A DNA stretch of 64,000 nt from Arcanobacterium haemolyticum. Its GTDB lineage: Bacteria; Actinomycetota; Actinomycetes; Actinomycetales; Actinomycetaceae. The notes beneath the pieces were generated by a model, which saw nothing but the letters and a program-made list of their open reading frames with translations, was not told the origin of the DNA and did not search any database. The stretch lies in the NCBI GenBank assembly GCA_021532125.1, contig JADYUX010000004.1, positions 1-64,000 on the forward strand. Direction: 5' to 3'. The position numbers and the translations under genes are program-made. Below, in pieces: positions 1 through 9,669 of the stretch; positions within the stretch are counted from its first letter, which is position 1, and each line of letters begins with the position of its first letter.

Positions 1-576
1 TCCAACCGATTCAACAAGTTGAGCGCGCTCAACGCTTTTGATCCGCTCAGCAAGCGATGCTTCGTCGTCACCCTCAATAACGGGACACGTCACCTGCGCA
101 AGAATCGCACCCGAATCCACACCCGGATCGACGACGAACAGTGTGGCTCCTGTGACTTTCACGCCGTAGGCAAGAGCGTCGGCAGGGCCATGCACGCCAG
201 GGAACGACGGAAGGAGAGCATTGTGCGTGTTGATGACGCGGTGCGGGAAGGATTCGAGGAAGGCCGGGCTGAGGAGTTTGAGGAAACCGGCAAGGACGAC
301 GAGGTCGGGCGCGTAGCTTTCTACCGCCAATCGAAGGGAATGATCCCAGTCCTCTCGCGAGGGGAAATCTTTGAGACTCCGGACGAATGTGGGGATTCCT
401 GCGTCGGCCGCGCAGCGTTCACCTCGGGTTCCGTGGCGATCTGCGCCTACCGCGACAATCGTTGCGCCGTAGGCAGGATCGGCAGTAGCACCGAGGATCG
501 CCTCCATATTCGTTCCTGCGCCCGAGACGAGAACAACGATTCTCGCTGGCCGCGATGGGGTGATGTACTCACGCAT
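1..576 (-). CDS. purN: Phosphoribosylglycinamide formyltransferase PurN (C-terminus beyond window)
   Basis: Transfers a formyl group from 10-formyl-THF to GAR in purine synthesis (cytosolic). Translating the minus strand from the ATG at 576 gives a PurN fold: an N-terminal VVLVSGAGTNMEAIL loop, INTHNALLPSFPG carrying the catalytic Asn and His, and VVDPGVDSGAIL carrying the catalytic Asp. An AAGGAG-type ribosome site lies just upstream of the ATG. The gene has no stop before position 1, so about the last tenth is missing. It lies downstream of the DUF6350 gene in the same direction with a 41-bp gap, an order common in actinobacteria. The plus-strand open frame here is a shadow. Confidence 0.93.
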   Translation of the reverse strand, partial: MREYITPSRPARIVVLVSGAGTNMEAILGATADPAYGATIVAVGADRHGTRGERCAADAGIPTFVRSLKDFPSREDWDHSLRLAVESYAPDLVVLAGFLKLLSPAFLESFPHRVINTHNALLPSFPGVHGPADALAYGVKVTGATLFVVDPGVDSGAILAQVTCPVIEGDDEASLAERIKSVERAQLVESVG

Positions 577-617
577 GGGTTTCTCCTTGCCTCGTACCAC
601 TCTGCAACTCGAAGCAG

Positions 618-2018
618 TTAGGCAGAGTGGTGTGGTTCCGAATCAGGTTCCGTTTGCGTTGCCTCAGGTTCATCCTCAGCCGGCACATCCGAGAAAGCCT
701 CGCCGCTAGGCTGGTCAGCCGATGCAGCCGTGGGAACTGTTGCCGACGTAGGAACTGTTGCGGACGTAGGAACTGTTGCGGCGCTTGGCGCCGACGCGCT
801 CTCGCTACCAGGTTCCTGAACGAGAGATTCGTTTTGTTCTGCAGAGCTTGCCGGGCGCTCACTCTCTCCTGAAACGTGTTCGGCTCGGCGCTCTTTCCAC
901 CTGCCGATCTTCCCAGCGACGAAAGTACGGACGTCCTCGTTGCGAATAAGCATGCCAACAATAAGTCCAAGGCCAAGTTCGGCAGTGACGGCAACGCACA
1001 GCAGTGGCGGAGCCGAACCCACCTCACCCATGCGCCCCGGCCCGATAGAACCGCGCGCGAGAGCACCTGAACACGCCACAACAAAGCACACGATGACGAG
1101 AGCAAGACCGGAGGAAACCGCAGCCTGGGAAAGCCGCTTATATCCGCTCCCTCGCCACAATCCCACGAGCACTCCCACGAGGACGAGCAGCACAATCATC
1201 CAGGGCATCCGTGTTCCTGGCTGGGGAAGGGCACCGAGAAGTGGAATCGCAGGGAGCGGTTCAGCGTTCACCCCCAAACTTGAGAAGTGCGTTCCAGACC
1301 CAACAGCGAAACCAGCACCTGAGGCAAAAGCCAGCACCCAGATGAGGAGATTGGGAAGATAGAACAACTGGGCACACGCGAAGATTATCGTGGGCACGGC
1401 ACCGAGGATGTAGTAGCTGTTGATATCGGCAATACGCGACCATCCCACGATCACGGCGACCAGGCTGAGAACGCCAGCAAGCGCGAACGCCCCGGCAAGG
1501 AGCGGTGTGGCAATTCGCCAGGCCTGGCGTGCCTCATCCCAGGCGCGCCCTTCGGGTTGGCGCCACCGTAGCCATTCCGTAAGAGCAACAACACATGCCA
1601 TGACAGCAGAACCCACAAGCGCATAAAACCGTGACGAACCGGGCAAAGCGGCTAGGCTGATCATCGCCGTGACGACGAGGGCCGATACCACAGTGGCAGC
1701 CACTTCCGCCCACGTTCCAATCGAATTGCGGCGTACCAACGCACGCATGACGAGCCAAATCACGATAGTCAGAGCCAGCGGCATGAGGGATACCGAGGCT
1801 GCACCAACGCTCAACGGCGCACCCAATCCCATGAGCCAGAGCGACGTACCCAGGCGCCCGGCCTCTTGCCATCGGATCTCTGTCAGCGCCGGAGCATTGA
1901 TATTGACCATGTACGCAAAGACAGCGAGAACTCCCGTTACGAGCCACGTGAGAAGAAGGGCCTGTGCAACGGAAATTCCAGCGGTTACTACGTGTCGTCT
2001 GTTCTCCATCGTCTCCAT
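618..2018 (-). CDS. DUF6350 family polytopic membrane protein
   Basis: The 466-residue protein has many hydrophobic segments over roughly residues 15-360. A hydrophilic, Ser/Pro/Glu-rich cytoplasmic-type tail follows, with a TVPTSA hexapeptide repeated near residues 415-435. Size, topology and position between purN and sucCD match the actinobacterial DUF6350 family (sometimes labelled cell division protein PerM-like). No enzymatic motif is visible and the function is not established. It reads into purN and is probably co-transcribed with it. ATG codons at 2018 and 2009 are both possible starts. Family assignment rests on topology and synteny. Confidence 0.75.
   Translation of the reverse strand: METMENRRHVVTAGISVAQALLLTWLVTGVLAVFAYMVNINAPALTEIRWQEAGRLGTSLWLMGLGAPLSVGAASVSLMPLALTIVIWLVMRALVRRNSIGTWAEVAATVVSALVVTAMISLAALPGSSRFYALVGSAVMACVVALTEWLRWRQPEGRAWDEARQAWRIATPLLAGAFALAGVLSLVAVIVGWSRIADINSYYILGAVPTIIFACAQLFYLPNLLIWVLAFASGAGFAVGSGTHFSSLGVNAEPLPAIPLLGALPQPGTRMPWMIVLLVLVGVLVGLWRGSGYKRLSQAAVSSGLALVIVCFVVACSGALARGSIGPGRMGEVGSAPPLLCVAVTAELGLGLIVGMLIRNEDVRTFVAGKIGRWKERRAEHVSGESERPASSAEQNESLVQEPGSESASAPSAATVPTSATVPTSATVPTAASADQPSGEAFSDVPAEDEPEATQTEPDSEPHHSA
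733..781. repeat. 18-bp tandem repeat in the DUF6350 tail
   Basis: Two near-identical 18-bp units (733-750, 751-768) and a partial third (769-781) encode the repeated TVPTSA hexapeptide. The period is a multiple of three, so copy-number change would keep the frame. Confidence 0.8.
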
Positions 2019-2447
2019 CGTTCCTTGCTCACCGCATTCCCTGGTGCTTCGGCGGCGGCGTGTCGTCTGCCAAACCTACCGAGATTCGCCACATTCCAGC
2101 GATACATTCCAGCGTATGCGCGTTCGCCCCTCCCCCATACAGCTCGTTCCTTACGCTCCCACGTATTCGATCGATCTTTTGACTCCGCTTCACGACGCCT
2201 CCCTCGCCTCTCCCATCGGTCAGTCCCAGCAGTCATAAATATGACCACCGGGAGCGACAAAATTTCGCATGTGTTCCACGCCTCATTTCTCGCCTCAAAG
2301 CCGCATATTTTCGCCCTGAAATGGGCACACACCGTACACTTGGAGATAATGACACCGAAGCCATTTCACACCGACCGTGGATGCTCGGTTCATCACTCAC
2401 CACAATTTTTGAGCCCATTCCTGGCGCTTACATACAAGGGAGAAGTT
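2019..2447. other. Intergenic region between divergent DUF6350 and nagB
   Basis: This 429-bp stretch separates divergent genes and must hold both promoters. Open frames on both strands lack plausible ribosome sites and look spurious. No clear DasR-type dre palindrome (the usual amino-sugar operator in actinobacteria) is visible. A ribosome site (AAGGGAGAAGTT) lies directly before the nagB ATG. Confidence 0.5.
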
Positions 2448-3230
2448 ATGCACCTAGGAATCTTTAGCGACGCCCAGTCAGCTTCGGCGGCTGCGGCCCG
2501 CGTCATTTTCGACGTTGCGGCACATAAGCCCCAGTTCACTCTCGGAGTCGCCACCGGCTCCACGCCCGAAGCACTCTACGCGGAGCTTCGCTCCGCACAC
2601 GCGGCTGGCACCTTCACGCTTGAAAACTCTCACGCCTTCGCCCTCGACGAGTACGTTGGCATTGCCGAAGATCACCCCGAACGCTACCGCAACGTGCTGC
2701 GCCGCGAACTCGTCGGTGCAGAAAAGACCGGCCTGACCGACGAACTCCTTCACACGCCCGACGGCTCAGCAGCCGATCCTGTCGCGGCTGCTCACGCCTA
2801 CGATCTTGCAATCGGCGATGTCGGTGGAGTAGACGTGCAGATCCTCGGTATCGGCGCCGACGGCCACATTGGTTTCAACGAGCCGGGCGGCTCGCTGGTT
2901 TCGCGTACTCACGTTGAGGCTCTCGCCGGCCAGACCATTTCTGATAATGCTCGCTTCTTCGACAACGATCCGGCTAAGGTTCCCACACGCTGCATCACGC
3001 AGGGACTCGGCACAATCATGGAGGCACGCAAGCTCGTCCTCCTCGCTTTCGGCGCCAATAAAGCCGATGCCATTGCCCAGCTCATCGAAGGTCCGATCTC
3101 GGCCCGCTGGCCAGCTACGATCATGCAGATGCACCCAGACGTCGTCGTCGTTGTCGACGAAGCCGCTGCAGCCAAGCTTGATATGACCGATCTTTACAAG
3201 GAACGCTGGCAGATGACATTTGGTGACTAA
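2448..3230 (+). CDS. nagB: Glucosamine-6-phosphate deaminase NagB
   Basis: Converts glucosamine-6-phosphate to fructose-6-phosphate and ammonia, feeding amino sugars into glycolysis. The 260-residue product has the family length and motifs: GVATGSTPE (phosphate loop, about residue 32), ALDEYVG, and GIGADGHIGFNEPG with the catalytic Asp/His region. The start at 2448 follows AAGGGAG; a longer open frame upstream has no family similarity. A terminator hairpin follows, and nagA lies 94 bp downstream, so the pair is adjacent but probably only partly co-transcribed. Confidence 0.96.
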   Translation: MHLGIFSDAQSASAAAARVIFDVAAHKPQFTLGVATGSTPEALYAELRSAHAAGTFTLENSHAFALDEYVGIAEDHPERYRNVLRRELVGAEKTGLTDELLHTPDGSAADPVAAAHAYDLAIGDVGGVDVQILGIGADGHIGFNEPGGSLVSRTHVEALAGQTISDNARFFDNDPAKVPTRCITQGLGTIMEARKLVLLAFGANKADAIAQLIEGPISARWPATIMQMHPDVVVVVDEAAAAKLDMTDLYKERWQMTFGD

Positions 3231-3235
3231 GAGAG

Positions 3236-3264
3236 TGGGCCCCTCGCGGGCCCATCTTTCTTTA
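3236..3264 (+). terminator. Rho-independent terminator after nagB
   Basis: A TGGGCCC / GGGCCCA stem with a 5-nt loop is followed by a T-rich run. Confidence 0.85.
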
Positions 3265-3324
3265 CCTCATCTTTTCTCGCCACGCACATTGTTACCGACG
3301 AAACGTACATAGACAGGACAACTC

Positions 3325-4575
3325 ATGACTCACTACATTGGTGAGGTTCTCGACGGCTTCGGCCGCCACATCGGAAGCGGCCTCGTGCTCGACGAGGCCG
3401 GGACACTCGTCGAAATTCTTGCACCCGGCACCGATACCGACGCCATCACCACGGATGTTATTCGAGGAACCCACATTGTTCCCGGCCTCGTTGATGTGCA
3501 CTGCCACGGCGGCGGTGGCGCTTCCTTCCCTGACGACCTCGATGAGGAATCGATCCGGGCAGCTATCGCGGCTCACCGCAGCGCTGGCACCACGGCGCTT
3601 ATCGCCTCTCTCGTCTCTCTTGCCGATCCGCTCCCCGTCATCGAAGCGCTCGTGCCGTTCTGCCGCTCAGGAGAGCTGGCAGGAATCCACATGGAAGGCC
3701 CGTTCGTCTCGCCTCACAAGGCGGGCGCCCAGAATCCTGCCGCGATTCGCGATGCCAATCTCGAGGAACTCGAAAGTTGGCTCGAAGCCGGCGACGGCTG
3801 GATTCGCACCATGACGATCGCCCCTGAAACTGCGAACGCCAAGGAAGCCGCCCAGATGCTCCTGCGCTATGGGGCCAAGCCCTCGTGGGGCCACACGGCA
3901 ACCGACGGCGCCACTGCCGCCGATCTCCTCGCCTCAACACTTGAGTACGCGCAGTCGATCAGCTTCGACGGGGTTCCGCAAATGGCCACCCACCTCTTTA
4001 ACGCTATGCCGGCGATTAACCACCGTGAGCCCGGCCCGATTCGAGAATTCATCCAGGCGGCACGCCGCGGCGAAGTGGTTGTGGAGATGATCGGCGACGG
4101 CGTGCATCTCAAGCCGATTCTCGTCGAGGACGTTGCGGAGTACATCTGGAGTGCCGGCGGCGACCAGAGCCCTGAGACGGTGACGGACTGCCGGGTTTCC
4201 CCTTCTCTCTCCGTTGCTTTTGTCACCGATGCCATGTCAGCTGCTGGCATGCCCGAGGGCGAGTATGAGCTCGGCAGCCTCGCGGTTGAGGTGAAGGATG
4301 GAGCCGCTCGTCTCGCTGGCAAGGATACGATTGCCGGGGGCTGCACTCGTCTCTCCGACCAGCTTTCCATGCTAGCCTCACGTGGCGTTCTGAGCCTGAG
4401 CGACATCGTCCGCGCCATGGTGGGGGCACCTGCTTTCGCTGCGGGACTCACCCGCGCCGATCGCCCGGCAGCAGGCCTAAGCATCCACTTCGAGCCTGGC
4501 TCTAAGCCCAACTTCCTCGTGCTCGATTCGGATTACTCACCGCTCACGGTTGTCCGCGAAGGCGCCCAGCTCTAA
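3325..4575 (+). CDS. nagA: N-acetylglucosamine-6-phosphate deacetylase NagA
   Basis: Removes acetate from GlcNAc-6-phosphate to give the NagB substrate. The 416-residue amidohydrolase shows VPGLVDVHCHGGGG (metal site, about residue 50), HMEGPFVSPHKAGAQ (about 122), GHTATDG (about 190), THLFNAM and FVTDAMSAAGMPEG. An upstream AGGACAACTC can serve as ribosome site. It lies downstream of nagB and the two enzymes form a two-step catabolic route. The gene ends at a strong hairpin shared with the convergent sucD. Confidence 0.96.
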   Translation: MTHYIGEVLDGFGRHIGSGLVLDEAGTLVEILAPGTDTDAITTDVIRGTHIVPGLVDVHCHGGGGASFPDDLDEESIRAAIAAHRSAGTTALIASLVSLADPLPVIEALVPFCRSGELAGIHMEGPFVSPHKAGAQNPAAIRDANLEELESWLEAGDGWIRTMTIAPETANAKEAAQMLLRYGAKPSWGHTATDGATAADLLASTLEYAQSISFDGVPQMATHLFNAMPAINHREPGPIREFIQAARRGEVVVEMIGDGVHLKPILVEDVAEYIWSAGGDQSPETVTDCRVSPSLSVAFVTDAMSAAGMPEGEYELGSLAVEVKDGAARLAGKDTIAGGCTRLSDQLSMLASRGVLSLSDIVRAMVGAPAFAAGLTRADRPAAGLSIHFEPGSKPNFLVLDSDYSPLTVVREGAQL

Positions 4576-4600
4576 GCAGTACGAGCACATTCGCCTCACA

Positions 4601-4641
4601 ATGCATTCGGCGGCCCAGGTTTCCTGGGCCGCCGAATGCAT
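4601..4641. terminator. Bidirectional terminator between nagA and sucD
   Basis: A perfect 19-bp stem with a TTT loop sits between the convergent stop codons of nagA and sucD. Confidence 0.85.
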
Positions 4642-4646
4642 CCGTC

Positions 4647-5567
4647 CTATTCGCCGAGAATTTCGCGCGCGATCTGGGCGCATTGGCTTGGAGTCTTACC
4701 CACGCGAACGCCGGCAGCTTCGAGAGCTTCCTTCTTCGCCGCAGCAGTGCCCGCTGAGCCGGAGACGATCGCCCCGGCATGACCCATTGTCTTTCCTTCG
4801 GGGGCCGTAAACCCTGCGACGTATCCGACGACGGGCTTCGTCATGTGGTCGCGAATGTAGGCGGCTGCGCGTTCCTCTGCGTCTCCGCCGATTTCGCCGA
4901 TCATGACGACGAGTTCCGTATCGGGATCGTTCTCGAAGGCTTCTAGCGCGTCGATGTGGGTTGTGCCGATGACCGGATCCCCACCAATACCGATGCATGT
5001 TGTGAAGCCGATGTCGGAGAGCTCGTACATCATTTGGTAGGTGAGGGTGCCGGACTTGGAGACGAGGCCGATCTTGCCTGGCCCTGTGATGTCAGGCGGC
5101 GTGATGCCCACGTTGGATTGGCCGGGGGTGATGATGCCTGGGCAGTTCGGGCCAACGAGCCGTACTCCGTGCTCGCGTGCGTAGGTGAAGAACTCGGCTG
5201 AGTCCGCGACGGGCACACCTTCCGTGATGACGACGACGAGTTCCATCCCCGCATCGACGGCTTCCATGACGGCGCTCTTGGTGAAGGCTGGCGGTACGAA
5301 GATGATCGAGACATTGGCTCCCGTGGCTTCACGAGCCTCGGCTACAGTGCCGTAGACGGGGATGGATACGGTGTGCGCCTCACGCTCACTCGCGCCCCAT
5401 CCGATCGGTTCGACGTCAAATTCAACCGAGGTTCCCGCCTTGCGCGGATTGACGCCTCCGACGATCTTTGTGCCCGCGCCAAGCATTCTGCGGGTGTGCT
5501 TCGAGCCCTCTGAACCGGTCATGCCTTGGACGATCACGGTGGATTCTGAGTTGAGGAAAATTGCCAT
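4647..5567 (-). CDS. sucD: Succinyl-CoA synthetase alpha subunit
   Basis: Alpha subunit of the ligase that interconverts succinyl-CoA and succinate with nucleotide triphosphate formation. The 306-residue protein starts MAIFLNSES at 5567 behind an AGGAGGC site; the longer upstream frame is overlap with sucC. Visible motifs include [11 protein letters not shown] (CoA-binding domain), [12 protein letters not shown] and [15 protein letters not shown], which carries the phosphohistidine. It lies 11 bp downstream of sucC, so translation is probably coupled. Confidence 0.96.
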   Translation of the reverse strand: MAIFLNSESTVIVQGMTGSEGSKHTRRMLGAGTKIVGGVNPRKAGTSVEFDVEPIGWGASEREAHTVSIPVYGTVAEAREATGANVSIIFVPPAFTKSAVMEAVDAGMELVVVITEGVPVADSAEFFTYAREHGVRLVGPNCPGIITPGQSNVGITPPDITGPGKIGLVSKSGTLTYQMMYELSDIGFTTCIGIGGDPVIGTTHIDALEAFENDPDTELVVMIGEIGGDAEERAAAYIRDHMTKPVVGYVAGFTAPEGKTMGHAGAIVSGSAGTAAAKKEALEAAGVRVGKTPSQCAQIAREILGE

Positions 5568-5578
5568 TGCCGCGCCTC

Positions 5579-6733
5579 CTACTGTGCGAGTTCGGCGGCC
5601 TTGGCTGCGGCGCCGTCCATTGTTTCTTCGATCGTGATGAGGGGGTGTGCTGCTTCTTTGAGAATCTTGCGGCCCTCCTCCACGTTGTTGCCATCGAGGC
5701 GCACGACGATGGGTTTGGCTACCCCGTCGAGTGTTGCGAGAGCTTCGACGATTCCGCGTGCCACTTGATCGCACGCTGTGATTCCGCCGAAGACATTGAC
5801 GAAGACGGATCGGACATCGGGATCGGAGAGGATGAGGCCGAGGCCGTTCGCCATGACGGTAGCTGAGGCGCCTCCTCCGATGTCGAGGAAGTTAGCCGGG
5901 CCGACGCCGTACTTTTCTCCGGCGTATGCCACGACGTCGAGGGTGGACATGACGAGGCCGGCCCCGTTGCCGATAACGCCTACTTCTCCTTTGAGCTTGA
6001 CGTAATTGAGGCCGAGTTCTTTGGCTCGCGCTTCGAGGGGGTCTTCGGCTGCTTTGTCGACGAGGGCTTCGTGGCCTGGGTGGCGGAATCTCGCGTTGTC
6101 GTCGAGGGTCGCTTTGCCGTCAAGGGCGATGATGTCGCCGTCAACGCTTTTCACGAGTGGATTGACTTCGACGAGCGTGGCGTCCTCGCCCGTGTACACA
6201 TCCCAGAGTTTGAGGATAACTGGAATGACTTTGTCAGCTGTTTCCTCAGCGAAGCCTGCCTCGCGGACGATCTGGCGTGCCTTGTCCTCGTCGATTCCGA
6301 CGATGGGATCGACGGGAACTTTCGCGAGCGCTTCGGGGCGTTCTTTGGCGAGTTGTTCGATTTCCATGCCTCCTTCGATGGAGCACATGGCGAGGTATTG
6401 GCGCTGTGCACGGTCGAGCAGGATGGAGAAGTAGTATTCTTCGGCGATGTCGGCTCCGGCGGCGACGAGGACTCGGTGGACGGTGTGTCCTTTGATGTCC
6501 ATGCCGAGGATTGTTTCGGCGGCGGCGTAGGCTTCGTCGGGTGTGCGTGCGAGTTTCACGCCGCCAGCTTTTCCTCGGCCTCCCGTCTTCACTTGTGCTT
6601 TGACGACGACGAGGCCGCCGAGCTTGCGTGCGGCTTCTCGTGCTTCGTCGGGTGTTGTTGCCACGATTCCGGCAAGCACGGGCACGTTGTGCTCAGCGAA
6701 GAGGTCGCGAGCTTGGTACTCGTAGAGATCCAC
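5579..6733 (-). CDS. sucC: Succinyl-CoA synthetase beta subunit
   Basis: Beta subunit carrying the ATP-grasp domain and catalytic interface of succinyl-CoA synthetase. The 384-residue protein begins [19 protein letters not shown], typical of the family. It shows the lysine- and glycine-rich [14 protein letters not shown] loop near residue 50, and [12 protein letters not shown] and [15 protein letters not shown] in the ligase domain. The ATG at 6733 follows GGAAAGGA at somewhat long spacing. It is the first gene of the sucC-sucD operon. About 268 bp without a gene separate it from pcrA. Confidence 0.96.
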   Translation of the reverse strand: MDLYEYQARDLFAEHNVPVLAGIVATTPDEAREAARKLGGLVVVKAQVKTGGRGKAGGVKLARTPDEAYAAAETILGMDIKGHTVHRVLVAAGADIAEEYYFSILLDRAQRQYLAMCSIEGGMEIEQLAKERPEALAKVPVDPIVGIDEDKARQIVREAGFAEETADKVIPVILKLWDVYTGEDATLVEVNPLVKSVDGDIIALDGKATLDDNARFRHPGHEALVDKAAEDPLEARAKELGLNYVKLKGEVGVIGNGAGLVMSTLDVVAYAGEKYGVGPANFLDIGGGASATVMANGLGLILSDPDVRSVFVNVFGGITACDQVARGIVEALATLDGVAKPIVVRLDGNNVEEGRKILKEAAHPLITIEETMDGAAAKAAELAQ

Positions 6734-7001
6734 TCAAGGTGTCCTTTCCCTATACGGCATCTCGTCATCGAGACAGAATGAGTCTACCCGAGCCTTTCGT
6801 CCTAGATGTGGCTTTTCGTGCAGATGCCTCGCCTCCATTGTGCGTGCTCGATCCGCACCTGAAAAGTGTGTCCATAGGCTGGTGAGAGCCTCGTTGACGG
6901 AACTCTGACTATCTTTTGAGGCTCTGCGGTATGTACGTTGGCAGGCCCGGCACTCATCCGTATGACGTGCTCGGACCAGGCATAGGTGTTGGGTGTTTTC
7001 G

Positions 7002-9506
7002 TTATTCTTTTTCCAACGGTGCGAATCGAAGCATAAGGCGTTTGGTGGCGCCGGAGGCGAAGGCAACTTTGGCAACAGTGGATTTCCCTTTGCCTTCAAA
7101 AGCAAGAATTTTCCCGCGCCCGAAGCTCTTGTGGCGAACGGCGTCACCGACGGCGAGTCCTTGGGTGTCGGCGCCCACCGACGATGGGGACGGTTCGTCG
7201 TCTGCCGCGCCGGCTTTGTCTTCGCCGAGCTTTCCTGGGGTGAATCCCTTGCCGGAGCCGATGACTGCACCGCCCTCGTCGTCCCAGGGGGTGTATTCGC
7301 GAGAATTCCACGACGACGATCGCCCGCTGTGCCCGCGCCCGTACCCACCTCCGAAGGATCGGAGTACGTCGTGACTAGATTCTGCGCGTCGCCAGTCGAT
7401 GAGTTCTGCGGGGATCTCCTCGAGGAAACGAGATGGTGGAAATTCTTGGGGTGCTCCCCATGAAGCCCGGGTAGCGGCGCGCGAGACGTAGAGGCGTTGG
7501 CGGGCGCGCGTCAATGCGACATAGGCGAGGCGCCGTTCTTCGGCGAGCTCGCGTGGGTCGGCAAGAGAACGCATATGCGGGAACGTGCCGTCTTCCAGTC
7601 CGGTGAGGAATACGACTGGGAATTCGAGACCCTTGGCGGTGTGAATCGTCATGAGGGTCACTTCTCCCTCATTCTCGGCATCGTCCGCCAATTGGTCGGA
7701 GTCTGCGACGAGAGAGATCTGATCGAGCCATTCGTCGAGGCTCCCCTCGGGGTTCGCCTGCCGGAAATCGGAGGCTACCGAGTGGAGTTCCGCGAGGTTT
7801 TCGAGTCGTGATTCATCTTGCGGATCTTTCGAGGAACGCAGCATCTCGACGTATCCCGAGGCGTCCATGACGTCGTCGAGGATATCTGCCGGGCTCTCAC
7901 CTTCTGCGACGAGCTGGCGGGCGTGATCGAGGATCTCGACGAAGGTCGTGATTGACGTTCGTGCCCGAGGCGTAAGCCCGAGAACTTCCCGCTCCCCGGG
8001 GTGTGCCACGTCCCCAAGGGCCGCTCCAAACGAGATACCGTAACGGGCAGCGTGGGCGGCAACGGTTTCCTCCGCCTTATCGCCCAAGCCGCGCTTGGGC
8101 ATATTGAGTACGCGCCTCATGGATACCGTATCGTCGGGATTGACTACGGCGTGCAGGTAGGCGAGGGCATCTTTAATTTCACGGCGTTCGTAGAAACGCG
8201 TTCCGCCAATAACTCGGTACGGGATTCCCGTGCGCACGCACATATCCTCAAGGGCACGCGATTGTGCGTTCGTGCGATAGAAGATCGCCATATCGCCGTA
8301 GGTGTATCCCGCATCCTCGCGCAATCGGTCAATTTCGTCGACGACGAAGCTCGCTTCATCCGATTCAGAATCCGCGACATATCCGACGAGCTTTTCTCCC
8401 GCGCCTTGATCGGTCCAGAGTTTCTTGGGGCGGCGCCCCTCATTACGGGAAATCACCGCATTTGCCGCGGAGAGGATCGACTGCGTTGAGCGGTAGTTCT
8501 GTTCAAGCAAAATGGATGTGGCATTCGGAAAATCTTGCTCGAAATCTTCGATGTTGCGGATCGTCGCGCCTCGGAAGGCGTAGATCGACTGATCGGCGTC
8601 GCCGACAACCGTCAGTTCGCCGTGGAGCGGATCGTCGTCTGTACCGGCAAGGATACGGACGAGCTCGTATTGTGCGTGGTTCGTATCTTGGTATTCGTCG
8701 ACGAGGATATGGCGGAAACGCCGGCGGTAGTGTTCGGTGAGATGAGGGTGGTCGCGCAAAAGCTGGACGGTAGCCATGATGAGATCGTCGAAATCTACTG
8801 CATTGGCTTGCCTCAGCCGGTGCTGATAGGCCATGTACGCCTGGGCGAGAACAACCGAATCGCGGTCGGTTGCCCGATCGGCCGCCTGCTCTGGAGTAAT
8901 GAGATCGTTCTTGAGATCCGACACCTTATGCGACAGCGACTTCGGCGTGTAGGCGCGGTGATCGATATTTTCCTCCCGGCACACCATCGCCATGAGCCGC
9001 TGCGCGTCCGTTTGGTCGTAGATGGTGAATGTTGAGCGCATCCCGAGGGCAGCGTGCTCAGCACGGAGAATACGCACGCAGGCGGAATGGAATGTGGATA
9101 CCCACATCATGCGCGTGACCGGCCCCAGCATCCCTTCCAGGCGCTCGCGCATCTCCTTGGCAGCTTTGTTTGTGAAGGTAATGGCGAGGATTTCTGACGG
9201 GCGGGCACGCCCGGATGCGATGAGGTAGGCGATACGGCTGGTGAGAACACGCGTCTTTCCTGAGCCCGCGCCAGCGACGACAAGCAACGGGCCTCCCTCG
9301 TGGACGACAGCGGCACGCTGCTGAGGATTGAGACCCTTCGTGATTGCATCGAGCTTCGCTTGATCGCCCTGGCGTGGTGCATGCTCATGGGCGACGGCGG
9401 GAGGTTCAGGCGCGGGGGCTGGTGCCGCCGCGTTCGCCGCGATACGCTGGCGCAATTTCTCCATCGTGGCAAGGTATGCCGACTGGTTAGCAGACGTGTT
9501 CTCCAT
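7002..9506 (-). CDS. pcrA: ATP-dependent DNA helicase PcrA/UvrD
   Basis: Superfamily 1A 3'-5' helicase for nucleotide excision and replication repair. In 834 residues it shows the Q-motif region LNPQQRAAV, Walker A AGAGSGKTRVL (about residue 80), LVDEYQDTNHAQYEL, VGDADQSIYAFRGA, EQNYRST and, towards the C-terminus, MTIHTAKGLEFPVVFLTGLEDG and YVALTRARQRLYVS. A PcrA-type C-terminal module ending in GDAVRHKSFGRGKILA is present. The position next to sucCD and purN is widespread in actinobacteria. Confidence 0.96.
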   Translation of the reverse strand: MENTSANQSAYLATMEKLRQRIAANAAAPAPAPEPPAVAHEHAPRQGDQAKLDAITKGLNPQQRAAVVHEGGPLLVVAGAGSGKTRVLTSRIAYLIASGRARPSEILAITFTNKAAKEMRERLEGMLGPVTRMMWVSTFHSACVRILRAEHAALGMRSTFTIYDQTDAQRLMAMVCREENIDHRAYTPKSLSHKVSDLKNDLITPEQAADRATDRDSVVLAQAYMAYQHRLRQANAVDFDDLIMATVQLLRDHPHLTEHYRRRFRHILVDEYQDTNHAQYELVRILAGTDDDPLHGELTVVGDADQSIYAFRGATIRNIEDFEQDFPNATSILLEQNYRSTQSILSAANAVISRNEGRRPKKLWTDQGAGEKLVGYVADSESDEASFVVDEIDRLREDAGYTYGDMAIFYRTNAQSRALEDMCVRTGIPYRVIGGTRFYERREIKDALAYLHAVVNPDDTVSMRRVLNMPKRGLGDKAEETVAAHAARYGISFGAALGDVAHPGEREVLGLTPRARTSITTFVEILDHARQLVAEGESPADILDDVMDASGYVEMLRSSKDPQDESRLENLAELHSVASDFRQANPEGSLDEWLDQISLVADSDQLADDAENEGEVTLMTIHTAKGLEFPVVFLTGLEDGTFPHMRSLADPRELAEERRLAYVALTRARQRLYVSRAATRASWGAPQEFPPSRFLEEIPAELIDWRRAESSHDVLRSFGGGYGRGHSGRSSSWNSREYTPWDDEGGAVIGSGKGFTPGKLGEDKAGAADDEPSPSSVGADTQGLAVGDAVRHKSFGRGKILAFEGKGKSTVAKVAFASGATKRLMLRFAPLEKE

Positions 9507-9669
9507 AGCGTTCTAAGCCTAGCCGAGGCCAGCGACGAAAATCGGTGGACAGTTTTCACACCAGTGTGAGAACAGAGATAAAACGCCAGGTAACGGGCTT
9601 TGTAGCTCCATCGTCAACCCGATAAATTTGTGACGAAACATCATTCCTCCTACCAGAAGGAACCCGCCA

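Noticed and set aside
6071-6781. Plus-strand frame opposite sucC with acidic, Phe-rich sequence
   Set aside because: Antisense of the well-conserved sucC.
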